64,000 nt of DNA from Hofstenia miamia (lineage: Eukaryota; Xenacoelomorpha; Acoela; Hofsteniidae): contig CABFPE010000155.1 of NCBI GenBank assembly GCA_900660155.1, positions 1,242,848 through 1,306,847 of the forward strand, given 5' to 3'. Each line of letters starts with the position of its first letter. The first letter of the stretch is position 1. Below are positions 36,366-48,614 of the stretch, in pieces. The notes under the pieces are model-generated. The model saw nothing but the letters and a program-made list of their open reading frames with translations, was not told the origin of the DNA and searched no databases. A program made the translations under genes and the position numbers.

Positions 36366-37717
36366 TAGTAACTGACTTCAGAACTTTGATTCAAAGTCAA
36401 TATTAGAAAATCCGCTAATCAACAACTACATTTACTAACACCTTCAGTTTGGTCAGGCCAAGGGGTGATCTAAATGGGAAAATACGCGTCTGTATTTATT
36501 GAATTTATTCTTTATTAATCCATTGCTATTTCATTTGCGAACCGGAGGAGAATTTATCCACTGACATTGAATTGCATTTGTGCAATTGCAACACACCCCA
36601 AAATTAAACTAGATTTATACAGTTTGAAAGCGTAGGTTTAAACAGGTTAAAATAATTTTTAAATGGGCATTTAGACACCAGTACCAGACATTATCTATTA
36701 AATGATTAGACAGAAATATCGAATTATAAGAGGGTCATTAATTGCATAGAAAACAAAAATAATAGACGAAATGCATTTTGCAACAGTTGTGATATCATTT
36801 ACTATTCGAATTTGTTATCTCTCTGAGCTGATCAAAACTAGCATTTAGTCTCCAATAAAAGCTAAGCATAGGTAATGAAATAAATATTATTTCCTTGATA
36901 AAATGAGCACGAGAAAATGATAAGAGCGTAGCAAAATTTTTGTAGATTTCTCTAAGAAGCACATTAAAATGAAAGCACATACCTGATTAAAGCGCGCCGA
37001 TCCGCTTAGCAAAACGAACAGTCTAAGAATAAAGGAAAACGGAAAGCTCGTGAGTCAATGCACGGGAATTGCAAGCGTGTAGTTAATTGAAACAGTAGCC
37101 AGATAACTATAAAACTTACAAATCAAAATCCTGATGTCTGAACAAACGGTTTGCAAGAAATTGCGAGTCTGTGCTGCTTTTCATTGGCAGTTAAAATGCG
37201 ACGAAATTGATATTTTCTACAGTAAATTCTAATTACTACTGGGAATGGTATTTAATATTAGGGAAACTATTCGCATTCGCTTCCTACAAAAGTGTTTAGC
37301 CAAAACAATATACATGTTCTTCAGAATCGTCTTTCTAGTCAAATTTTAAACTTCAGTTTGATTCCCAACCTTGAAACAAAAACTTTTGTTAACTTACAAC
37401 CAACGAATTTTATATGATTTCTTAAAAGAAAATGGGAGTCAACAAATAATGGCTGGCCTTTGATATACTGTAGAAAATAAGTTTCTTTTCTAAGACACTT
37501 TTAAAAATTTCAGTCAGCTCAGATTTCACATTTTTAATGTTATTCATCTGTCTGAGATTAACCTGGTTGTAACAAAAGCCGATGATAAAATTTACAAAGC
37601 CTACAAAAGGCTTTTCATGGGACGAGAATTTTCTCTCCTTTCTCTATCCTACTAAATTTCAGTAAATTTCCAGTTTTATAAACACTATAATGCATAGTTC
37701 AAGTAACCAATCATAAT

Positions 37718-38240
37718 TAGGAATAATATTTACAACCGATTTCCATACATTAAGAGAGTGCAAAAAATATGCGCCAAATAATGTGCTGCAGTTTATTGTT
37801 AAAATTACCACAATTGTCAGCAGCCATTTCACTACAATTGAAAATATTCTTCATGCAAGTAAGACTGATTTTTCAGAATCAGAAAATATGACAGCTATTC
37901 AAATTACTTTTCAATGCTAACTTGTAGTTTATTATCTTCAAACGCAAATCATGACAAATTATTGTATGGTGGACAGACATNTAGGAATAATATTTACAAC
38001 CGATTTCCATACATTAAGAGAGTGCAAAAAATATGCGCCAAATAATGTGCTGCAGTTTATTGTTAAAATTACCACAATTGTCAGCAGCCATTTCACTACA
38101 ATTGAAAATATTCTTCATGCAAGTAAGACTGATTTTTCAGAATCAGAAAATATGACAGCTATTCAAATTACTTTTCAATGCTAACTTGTAGTTTATTATC
38201 TTCAAACGCAAATCATGACAAATTATTGTATGGTGGAAAG
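37718..38240. repeat. Direct duplication of about 259 bases around a single N
   Basis: Sequence 37718-37976 recurs almost exactly at 37982-38240, separated by a few bases and one N at 37981. The first copy ends within GGTGGACAGACAT, while the second continues GGTGGAAAGAG. This is the pattern of two overlapping contig ends scaffolded without merging, so the locus probably has one copy. No gene is involved. Confidence 0.85.
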
Positions 38241-38328
38241 AGAAATTAGGGTTTCGGAGATGAAGGACAGAAAATTACTGCAAGGAAATTTATAATACAG
38301 GTTCCCAAACCTCTACCAAGAAAAAGAA

Positions 38329-38386
38329 GTTTATAACATTAGAATTAGTTAAAATTTGTTTATAACATTAGAATTAGTTAAAATTT
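38329..38386. repeat. Two exact 29-base tandem units
   Basis: A 29-base unit beginning GTTTATAACATTAGAATTAG occurs twice in direct succession without differences. It lies in non-coding AT-rich DNA. Confidence 0.9.
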
Positions 38387-39329
38387 GGTACAGTTCTAAA
38401 ACTACATAAGAATTTAACATGATCAAATTAATAATAGTATTTTTAGTTAGGTCACCATTTTTCAAGATGCTGCCACAAATGCCGAAAGGAGCTAAATGAA
38501 TTTTGAATATACTTGTCAATTCAACAACATATATAGACCGGAAAACTTGCTTAATTCAGTATTTATCTCTTTGATCAAAATTTGACCTCATTATCATTGG
38601 TAGCTATGTCTTTACAATATGTTTCAAAATTATAGAATACAAAGCGGGCTTTTAAGCTGAGATCAGGACTTTATTTCTCTTATTCCGTGTTGTGATTGTG
38701 TGGCCCTACTTATGAATTGTTGATTAATGTACAAATACATCTGGTTGCAAAAATCAGATGTAAGCACACATTCAAGAAGTGTGATGCTCAATATATGAAC
38801 ATGTGCGTGCAAGTCTTTTTCTGAGACTATTTAAACTGATGTTAAATTAAAATTTATATTACATAATTTTCCCTCGTGATGATAACAGAATGTTTATGTT
38901 TTCTACCCTTCAGGATTTTCTCACTTCTATTAAACATTTACTAAAGGTAATTTTTCTGTACGAATATCTATTGGATGGATTTAAAAACAGATTAAATTTT
39001 CAGGAACATGTGTCTTGAATTACTACAGGGTACTACAGTAATGCGTTTGTAAAGTCATGAAACATTAAAATTGAAATTGGAAAAATTTCAATACAAGGTA
39101 CAAAAATTTCCCAACAATTTTTAAGCAATGCTTACACAATAATAAAACACCTTGATATATTAATTATAAATAGCATTGATTAAATTGTAATTATGACAAT
39201 TCACTTAATTTGCGAAACTAAAAGAGATTTGGGAAAGTCCCGTACATAATAGGTCCTCTGGAATCAGAAATTTATACATTAAAAAATATCTGTTGGACAA
39301 CTATTTGACGTGTTGTGTGTTTTCCACAA

Positions 39330-39650
39330 ATAGTGAATTCGGTAATAGTGAAAACTTTTTAGTGCGCCAAATTATAATGTATTTAATAAGAACTAATTCG
39401 ACAATAAGGAAAATTCGATAATAGTGAAAACATTCTCCAGTAAAAACCGATAAATATTCGGCAATAGATTTGTTTAATAATTGTTCTTTGTAAATTGTAT
39501 TCAAAACAAGCGTGATTTTTTTATATATGTTCACTGTAGAGTATACAATTCATACCATATTCTGTAAAATATTATGCTTGTACACATATTTAACTTACAT
39601 TTCATGTGAAATAAGACAAATTTTTATATTCGGCAATAGTGAATACCTTT
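39330..39650. repeat. Scattered copies of a TTCGGNAATAGTGAA word
   Basis: TTCGGTAATAGTGAAAAC, TTCGATAATAGTGAAAAC, TTCGGCAATAG and TTCGGCAATAGTGAAT occur within about 300 bases. Repeated AATTCGNTAATAGTGAA words are common in pogo/Tigger-related MITEs, which would explain them, but I could not define ends. It adjoins the mariner-type element at 39688. Confidence 0.35.
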
Positions 39651-39687
39651 AGTATTACCATGCTATATTACTATTTCCAAATATATA

Positions 39688-41116
39688 CTCCCTCTGTCTC
39701 AAAAATATTGTCCACTTTCGTCGAGGCGCGGATAACTTTTGATTGAGAAATGTTTAGCCCGCCAAATTTTGCTCGCTAGTAGCCTAGTTCCCACTCTACA
39801 CATTACTGAAAAAAATTGGATTTGCATAAATAAACCGGGCACAGGGATGTTTTTTACGAAAAATAAAGTCTCGCTTTCTCCAATTTTTACGCCCAGCTCG
39901 CAAATTTCACAAAAAAGCAAAAAAAAACTGTGCGGTTTGTTAAAATGGACTTTAAAAATATGTCCATGAAATTCTTTGTGTGACTGGACCAATATTCCAG
40001 AAGGCAGATAGCAGGCACGTTAGTGCCCAAAAGCCCTTAGTTTTGCTCATAGGGCCTACAAAAGTTAATATTTTCATTTCAAAATTTCAGATATAAGGAC
40101 AGGGATAACTTAAACAATGGTACTTAAAAAATTTGGTCGTTTGGTAAAAAATTAAAAATTTTCGTTTTGCTCATTTTTGGGTATTTCGTATATTTTCATT
40201 GTGCCACAGTTTTAGCAGCTAAAAATAGATAAAACCGTTTTGAAATGATAAATTTTTCGCTTTTTAAAACAGAGTACCACAAATCCCCCTGTTTAACAGA
40301 CCCTTTTCACCGTTAACGTCTTTTTCAAACACAATTCCACTGCTATTTTCGCAAAATTATCAGCTTTTCTTCCATAATTCCACTATATTATGACATTACC
40401 GAGCACAAAATGATCAAAAATAACATTTAAAATAATTTAATTTTAATAGCATTAAATCATAGCGAAATATTGACACATAACAACATTTTATAATCCATAC
40501 CACCATATTCCTTAACAATCACGTCCAATTTCAGTCGGTCACAAGTTAAAGATGAAAACTAAGGAACTCAACAATTTGCAGCACCAAGCCGTTTACCAAT
40601 ACCTTCTTCATGTCAGCACGAATGGTAAGTTGCCATATGAAGCGCTTAATGAATGTGCAAATATATTTAAGGTATCATCAAGAACAATTAAACGTATTTG
40701 GGATAGAGGAAATGAGACACGTAATGATGATTTAGTACCCGGTAATGTTAACAGTCGTGCAAAGGAAAAGAAAGGACGAAAAGCCAAGCCAATGAGTGAA
40801 ATAATAGATGAATTTTCTAAACTCAATATAAAAAAAGGACAACATTTCGATCAATGGAATTTTATACTGGTATCGATAAGTCTCGATTACATAGAGCAAA
40901 GAAAAGAGGAATTTTAATTCCTTTAAAATCGAGATTTTAATTTTTTCGTAAAAAACATCCCTCTGCCTGGTTTATTTACGCAAATCCAATTTTTTCAGAA
41001 ATGTGTAGAATGGGAATTAGGCTACTAGCGAGCAAAATTTGGCAGGCTAAACTTTTCTCAATGAAAAGTTATCCGCGCCGCGACAAAAGTGGACAATATT
41101 TTTGAAACAGAGGGAG
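39688..41116. mobile_element. 1.43-kb mariner-type element with long TIRs and Stowaway-like ends
   Basis: The element starts CTCCCTCTGTCTCAAAAA and ends with its inverse, with TA on each side as target duplication. The TIRs continue for about 185 bases at high identity (left to about 39872, right from about 40930). The terminal CTCCCTCNGT matches the plant Stowaway/mariner consensus. Inside is one frame for the transposase DNA-binding domain (40552-40917). The catalytic DDE part is missing, so this is an internally deleted copy that would need a transposase from elsewhere. Confidence 0.88.
40552..40917 (+). pseudogene. Truncated mariner/Stowaway-type transposase, HTH part only
   Basis: The frame begins MKTKELNNLQHQAVYQYLL at an ATG and continues GKLPYEALNECANIFKVSSR then TIKRIWDRG, the helix-turn-helix of the transposase group mobilising Stowaway-like elements, where GKL, a Val-Ser start of the recognition helix and RTVQRIWKR are typical. 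A basic AKEKKGRKAKP linker follows. Near 40848 the frame shifts; another frame reads TGIDKSRLHRAKKRGI, matching the next conserved SKSTLHRRLK-type block, and then the right TIR begins. About 250 residues including all catalytic Asp residues are absent. Confidence 0.8.
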
Positions 41117-44100
41117 TATTTCATATATATATTTCATTGCTTGTTTCTTTGTTAATAATAAAATATGGAAAATCACTGTTAGTAATAGTTTGTTTCAATA
41201 TAAATATTTTAAATTGTTGCTGAATTCATGAAATGACGTATCAGTACACGAAAATACACGAAGCAAAAAGCCTTGACCAATTACACGATACACAATATAA
41301 ATTTTTTTAACATACATGAAAAATACGCAAAAATGGTCAAATGCGCATACATACACGGCAAACGAATAAGACCGATTAAGATCAAGATATTAACTAGTAG
41401 CGTAAATCATCGAGATTTTTGGACGGTGGGTGATCAGCATTCTAAACTTTCATCATAGGGACAAAAGAAGCATTTAAAAGGTACTTACTTAAAAAGTTAA
41501 TTGTAGAAAATTAGAGATTTTTCAAAAAATTGACCTGGACGTGCTATACCACCCACAACCATGTATTCCGATTGGGTATTTGGTTCAACAAAAAGGTGTC
41601 TAGGTCTAGCAGGTAAAATTTCTGATGGCTTCAAGAAATTTCGGATGTTTGAGCGACGCTACTTCCTAGAAGGAATCTTAGCACGTTTGTTCACAATCCC
41701 ATTCATCCACCTGATTTCTCATGTATACGTTGATCCTTCTGACCGAAATTCAAGAGTTAACGAGATGTGAAAATTAATTTGAAAAATGAGTAAATATATT
41801 TCATTGATAAGAACTTGAAACGGGAATTCAAGTACAACATGTGCTTAGAATAGTTAATAATTCCATAAAATGCATTGACAAAGCGTTGACAAAGAAAAAC
41901 ACTTTTTTAAAACTTATATTAGTCTAAATTTTTATATTGTGCAGCGATATGGGGCTGAGAAAACTTCTAAGGAGACTAATTAATTTTCTCGAAAAAATAA
42001 CTACAATGGCACAATCCCATCAAATGAAAACCTCACAGAGATACTGTGAATGCAATAGTCTAGAAAACGACATTTTAAATTTAAATATAGAAGTATTCTA
42101 AAATGAAAAAAATACAAAAACTACTTTCGGATGAATTAGTTAAATATTGTATTTTAAATGCCATAAAAATACAAATATCGCAAAAAATAAAAATCAAGTT
42201 CTTCAATGCTTGGGTAAAAAACAAGATCAAAATATAGTTTAATAATATAATTTATCAATTATAGTTCATTAAAATGTTGAACATTTATAAAAAAAGAATT
42301 AAAAAATGAAACATCGCAAAATTAGCTAAAAAAGGATAGATGGGATTTATAATTCTTAAGAATGTAACCAAAAAAACCAAAATTTAAGGTTCCAGTAGCG
42401 AGAATAACTTTCCAAAATAAAATTATATGTAGCATGAATATAGCTTGTCTACATAAAAAAATCGTGCTTAGCAAGAATCACAAACCCATTTATAAAGGGT
42501 TATGCAATATAATTTGCAACATTTATGCATATTTACGAAGCGTGTTCTGTCTGTTCTATATATGACGATGCGTCTCCATCAGCTCCAATAAATTTTAAGC
42601 TACTCACTACATTCGGAAAGAAATTTAAAAATTTTTTTTTTACTTTAAAATATATTCTGTATATCACATCTTTTAAGTTTTATCAATTATGACAAATTGA
42701 GAAACACCATTTACAGTTTTTTATACTTCGTTCACACAATATATTCCGTTAAAATGTGATACTGAAATTTCCTTAACAAAATGTCATTTACTAAAATTCT
42801 AACAGAAGAAAAATTTTGAAAACAACAATATCAATGTACTTCATTTAGGAGATAAGCACATTTATATATACAGAAAAAAATAAACAAAATTATGAAGGTA
42901 GCAATATCCCATAAAATCATAATATACGTATTGCCCAAATATAAAAAATATACACGATTCTACTTAGAAATTTAAATTTACTTTTTCTTTTTGACTAAGC
43001 AGCTGTGAGACAACAGATTTTAGTTTCCAAGACTTTCTAAAACATTAACACCATATTAGGATTGATCCCTAATTATGGAAAAAAACAGTTTATTGTTTTT
43101 CCGATGTTATAATTGCATACTTGCTTCAATACAAAATATATAAAACATGAAAGTTGCACAGAATTTAGTTTTCTGAAATCACTGTTCTAATCTACAGAAC
43201 CATATCTAAAATGTAAGTTGTTCACGTTTACTTACATAACACATAATAGTGATAAGATACACATAATATACATTTCACATAAATATAATTGCTAAAACAG
43301 AATTTTATATCATTCTTTATTGCCATGGCTGAGGAGACAATTGCCAATTCAGAAAGCACTTTTCGCAAGAAACCAAAAAAATTTCAAACATGCAAAAAGA
43401 ATAGCATTGCAAATTTCAAAGAACAATTCTTGAAAATTTTAGAATATGTTTTGGTTACAGGGTCCCTCAACATAGCAATAATGTAAATTTTTCGGAATAA
43501 ATTACTATCCTTTTTGATGCATATTCTTGGATGCTTAATAGCATTTTAAATATATAATAATTAACACTAGATACGACACAAATCATTTAGGTACTGAATT
43601 TAAAAATAACATTACTCTCGAAAATTATTTAATTACTTCAGTTAATACGTGAAAATTAAATGAATTGCATGGTTCTTTTTTAAAACAGTCCATTTTAGTC
43701 ATTATATGGTTCCAATAAAAAAGTTACAAAAGCATCACCAAATGGTGAAAAGTTTAAAATTAAGCTAATAAAAAATGTGTGCAAAATGCACGATAATCCA
43801 CCAACATGATTGCGGAGTTTATTGACTAAAAGCAATTGACATTCGAATAAACCACAAATTAATCATTAAATAAAAATGAGAATTTAATGAAACTAGCCAA
43901 AATGTAATGATGACTGTACAATTACATGCATGGTCGAATTTGAAAAGCATATTGGTCAATAGGAAAAAAATGTTGTTCATTACAAAATTATTTTCTGATA
44001 TCGATCTGGTTATCCTACTATTTCCTTTATTTGTTTTCTTTTGTTTTATGTCTCGGGCCATTTATGGTCTAAACAAATAAATATATACAAAATAAAAGAA

Positions 44101-44700
44101 AAAAGTACAACACGTAATATCTGATATCGAATTTTGCAATATTTTAAATTGCAACAAATAAATTTGAGATTCGATCGAACTTACGGTGTATTACTGAGGT
44201 AGTTTTAGTTCAGGAATATTAGACAGCCATTCTTACATGGGCTGAGCATTCCATAAAAATGGTTAGGCCGGAAATAACACCACAAAATTACAATTCTGTT
44301 CAAAAGTATTTCTGATTTCGTAAAATAATATTATATTCTAAAAGTTATTTCAAAAACAAGCATCATTTCCCATTCTTAACTCATGAGCAAATTATAAAAA
44401 TAATCATGATAATATAAATCCCGCGTTCTCTTCACATTAAACAAGGTAAATTTGACAATTTTTTATATCAGTGTTTAAACTTTAAGCAATACTAAATTGC
44501 AATGAATGTTGTCATTTATTCGGGTTGGATTGGTTGGTACAATTTTCCACCTTTAGTTATCTTGAAACAAACATAGAGAACCTTAGGATCGACAGAGCAA
44601 AACTGTTTGACAATATTTGCTAGAAATGAACATAAATGAGGCAAAAATATCGAAAACATCAAAAGGGTTGATAAAATTGAGTCTTTTTTCGCAACAAATA
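41117..44700. other. AT-rich non-coding stretch
   Basis: Several frames of 60-80 codons occur (41561-41770, 43289-43486 starting MAEETIANSES in good context). None is recognised or has splice support. CpG is still at normal frequency here, up to about 44700. I see no repeats with defined ends. Confidence 0.5.
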
Positions 44701-44770
44701 TTTGTTTATTATTCAGCCAAATATTTATCATACATATTCTAATATTTTGGCTTGCCTGATTACTGTTATA
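44700..44770. other. Sharp boundary in CpG content
   Basis: Between 44041 and 44700 I count about 14 CpG; between about 44701 and 47000 I find one (about 45089). No N gap or transposon end marks the change. Everything to the right stays nearly CpG-free. Confidence 0.75.
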
Positions 44771-45694
44771 TTGATCAACTAAGGCAGTAATATTTTTGTA
44801 TGTATTTTATAATGTGTTGCTAAACAAGGATTAAGAAAATAATTATGAATGAAAAAACTTGAATTTAGGAATTGTAAGCAAATGCAACTATGTTCTTTAG
44901 CAGTGGCAAAGGGGGACTGGATGGAATTGATGGAAGTAGCAGGTGTATTGCAATCTGCATTGTAATATCTAGCTGAACATTCTGCCAAGAATATACTTTT
45001 AGCACATATAATCTACTGTTTGGGTAAGACTTTGTTTATATAAGACAATTAGGAGTTGCATAATTTAAACTATTTAGTGGCTGAAGCACCCGCATTGCTC
45101 ATGTCCAACATGTTCCAGGTCAGAATCAGCAGCAATCACACTTCAAAGGTACTACAAGCATTATTAAGCTTATAGGCACCTGAAAGTAAATTTTTATTAC
45201 TCATTCCTTAGTCACTTCTCAGCTGAAGTTGATACCTGAATTAATAAGACTTTGAGAAATGTGATGCAGTTGGTATATGTTTTTTTCAGGTAGAAAGTGG
45301 ATTAAAGTTGATAATAATACTAAAACTGATTTACAAAAACTCTATCTATATTATGGACTTGTAAATTAATATATGATCAAGTCCTATTTTTTCTGAATGG
45401 CTGAAGGAAACTAAAGCCATTGGAAAGCAACCACTTTTAACTTAGTTGGTAACTAAGTTTAGCTGTGGCACAACAGAAGTATATCCTGGTCTTTACAAGC
45501 TGATGTGATTACTATTCAAAGCATTTGTTGGCATTCTATAAACTACAAATCATAATAATAAAACTGGTGAACAAATTTTAACTTTTTCTTGAGGCAAAAC
45601 AACTAAGACACTTTTCTAGGTCAAATTTTTGTGCTGGATTCAAACATTTATTTCAACAGCTAGTTGATGCCTAGTGGGTGATATACAGCTTTTT

Positions 45695-46640
45695 TAATTT
45701 TATTAACACAATAATATCACAAAAGTAGTATTTAGAAACATTTAGCATAATTTTTTCTTTGTAGGAAGAATCTGGTTGATCTCTTATTAAGCTCCCACAG
45801 TAATCTGCCATCATATTGGTGCTCCATTGCCCTTGGTATCATTCTTGCATGCACTTAATATCCTGATGGAGCCTTTTGCCTTGCTCATCTGATGTTGCAA
45901 CAAGATAGTTTTTAAAGAAATGCAGCTGTAAAAAATGTATTTTTGAACTCAATTGTACATTCAAGTTGTTGTACATTGTCCACAATTCTTCAAAAATGTC
46001 CACATAATGATTTGACTTAACATTTCCAAGGAGAAATCAGAAAATATTTTTAAAAGCAGTCCATGCTAATCCTTTAACAGTAGAAAGTTTACCTTCAAAT
46101 ACTCTATCCAGCATATCTTTGTTTATTTCTGGTCAATATATAAGCCTTCATTGAATTTTGGGGAGCTAATATAAGGAAATTTCTCAGATGCTCAAAACCA
46201 TTGCTATTTATCTTGGCTATAATCTTGATAATATTCTTCATTAAACCCAATTTATTATAAACTGGTTACAAACATATTTTTTAGGATTTACTAATTGAAT
46301 TTGGGAAACACTTGATTTTCCAGGAATATAGGACTCTCACATTTCCCAGTCACTTATTATATAATGTCTTCCTATGTCATGGTTGTCCCAAATGCATAGA
46401 AAACAATATTTTGTAAAGCCTTTCTGCAATCCCATTAACACTTCAACCACCTTAAGATCAGTATTGATGTATGCTATTGTCAACAGCATTTAAGAGGCTA
46501 CTGATACCTTTGCAACTTCCACATAACTTTATTTAATGAGCTATAGGAAAGCTCAGTTTGACATTGCCATTATGAAGCAGTACAGCTTTAAGATTAGATT
46601 TGGAAGAATAAATGTACAACAAAGATAACAATTTAAGGGC
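45695..46640 (-). pseudogene. Decayed copy of a transposon-associated uncharacterised protein family
   Basis: Read in several minus-strand frames in order, one sees SSKSNLKAVLLHNGN, then EVLMGLQKGFTKYCFLCIWD followed by RHYIISDWEM and IPGKSSV, then HLRNFLILAP, then ATSDEQGKRLHQDIKCMQE and GQWSTNMMADYCGSLIRDQP. These match, in order, the conserved blocks of a large protein family repeated in cnidarian and arthropod genomes and usually annotated as uncharacterised. That assignment is from memory. Many stops and frameshifts show it is dead. The C-terminal end is near 45695; the N-terminal third is not seen. Confidence 0.72.
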
Positions 46641-47383
46641 TAAACAATGTTGTTTTATGTATCAAAAACATTTTTGTTTTTCATTGGTCTAAACAATGTT
46701 GCTTCAACAACATCACATTAGGTTGCTTTTGATTGTTTTTTATGAATAAAAAGCAATATTTCAAGGTCCTAAGAACATTGTTTTATGTTGTCACATGATT
46801 GTTTAGCATTACTTTTATATGCAAAATAACATTTTAATTGCTAAACAGTTCAAGCATTGCTGCTTAAACAAACACAATTCCAATAAGGGGCAAACCATTA
46901 TCTTTCATAATAATACCAAACATATTTAATAAACATTTGTTAAACATTAAATGAATGTCTTGTATATAAATGATAACAATGAGCATAAAAATCTGACAAA
47001 TTTAAAAAAAATAAAAATCTAAAATTAAGTACAATGGGGGATATTCTCAAAATTTTAATTTTTTTTGAAATGGGCTAATTTTGTATATATTTGCATGATA
47101 TTTACAAAAAAAGGCGTACCAGACCCTAACATTTATTAGTTTTTCTTTAATTTGATTTTTCTTTTCACAATCCCATTACCCAAATTTCATTTTTCTGATG
47201 TCACTTCAGTGAAAACAAATTTGATGACATGTAGAGTATAAAGTAAAAGATATTAAATGAAATTTAAAAATTTCGTAAATATCCAACATTTTTAAATAGT
47301 ACTTTCTTAAAATCATGAAAAATATCACCTACTCAAATATAACTTTTTTATTTAACAGTCAATTTCAAAGTGTCCAAATATTT

Positions 47384-47998
47384 ATGAATAAATTATTTTT
47401 GAAAATTCACTTATCTGGTATATTAGAATTTTCACAAATTTTGCAAACCTTTTTTTTATATTAAAAGGATCTAGTAATAAGAAAAACAAAGTGAGTTTTA
47501 TTTCGGAGCAATTGCTCAATGATTATTTATTACGAATGTTGTTATTATGATATTAGTGGTTGCTGCAAAAACCAAAAGTATGAAACAACTATAAACCTTT
47601 GTTTGATTTCAACATACACCAATAACATGATTACATGTGATGATATTATACTGTTGGTTCATGTGAATGCATGGCAGTTNNNNNNNNNNNNNNNNNNNNN
47701 TTTATGAATAAATTATTTTGAAAATTCACTTATCTGGTATATTAGAATTTTCACAAATTTTGCAAACCTTTTTTTTATATTAAAAGGATCTAGTAATAAG
47801 AAAAACAAAGTGAGTTTTATTTCGGAGCAATTGCTCAATGATTATTTATTACGAATGTTGTTATTATGATATTAGTGGTTGCTGCAAAAACCAAAAGTAT
47901 GAAACAACTATAAACCTTTGTTTGATTTCAACATACACCAATAACATGATTACATGTGATGATATTATACTGTTGGTTCATGTGAATGCATGGCAGTT
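47384..47998. repeat. Direct duplication of about 297 bases around a 21-N gap
   Basis: Sequence 47384-47679 is repeated at 47701-47997 with one T of a T-run missing. The gap of 21 Ns (47680-47700) sits exactly between, and the second copy continues smoothly past the point where the first stops (GGCAGTT). This looks like overlapping contig ends left unmerged, not biology. Confidence 0.9.
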
Positions 47999-48004
47999 AT
48001 GTGC

Positions 48005-48343
48005 TATTTAATAGTGAGCTGAGAGATAAGAACTACATTGAGAATGTTATATTTGTATTGAGCTAGATAATAAACTATGAGACAATTAGAATAACACCAC
48101 ATACTCAAGTCATGAACTACCTTCCCTTCAGGTAGCACTTTGGCTGGACACAGTATGAATTGGTCATCCTGGATGTTTTCTCTCTAAACAGTTACAAGTA
48201 CAAGATGAATTACCAATGTTTGTTAGATCTATTAATTTATCATTAGAATCATGGCTGCTCTATTAAAGTCACTTTTGCAACCTTCTGCCATGTCAATTAA
48301 TTCCTTAGTGCTGCTGGTATAGTCCCCAGCCACCTATTCTACA
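48005..48343 (+). repeat. Probable 5' LTR of Ty3/gypsy copy A
   Basis: The region aligns loosely with 54945-55241: both have GAGCTGAGA..GATAA, TTGAGCTAGA and end TTCTACA directly before TGGTGACCCTG. LTRs end in CA just before the primer-binding site, which fits. The left boundary is uncertain and I found no matching 3' LTR. Confidence 0.5.
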
Positions 48344-48361
48344 TGGTGACCCTGCCATGAT
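48344..48361 (+). promoter_or_regulatory. Putative primer-binding site of copy A
   Basis: TGGTGACCCTGCCATGAT follows the LTR end. TGG-initiated sites pair with tRNA 3' CCA ends. The related site in copy B is TGGTGACCCTGATGTGATTC. I do not name the tRNA. Confidence 0.5.
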
Positions 48362-48614
48362 CCTGAATGGTTCTGATGCTATCTGCAGTCTAAGTGATGT
48401 TTGGAGATGTACTTCAGTCATGTAACCTGTATGGGCAATGAGGGTGTCACATAACATTCTTGACCTGTTTGTTTTGGTTTGATTAGGTCAGCTGGGATGG
48501 ATTTCCCCTGACCTATCATTTTCTGTTGTTTCTATTCTGTTGCATGTTGGATTTATTACCATTCCTATACCACATTAAGGTTGCTGCTGTTCTGTTATCT
48601 ACTTTGTCAATCAG

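Larger units (their letters stand above)
32760..39300. other. Upstream flank of the cyclase gene
   Basis: This AT-rich region probably includes the promoter and 5' untranslated exon(s) of the cyclase, but I cannot place a promoter. It contains a mariner fragment (34463-34761), a TA microsatellite with an assembly gap (36246-36358), a gap-associated duplication (37718-38240) and a small tandem repeat (38329-38386). Confidence 0.5.

Noticed and set aside
37951-38184. 77-codon frame across the N at 37981
   Set aside because: It spans an artificial join of two contig copies.
39699-39992. Frames on both strands at the left end of the mariner-type element
   Set aside because: They are translations of the terminal inverted repeat and reappear in mirrored form at the right end.
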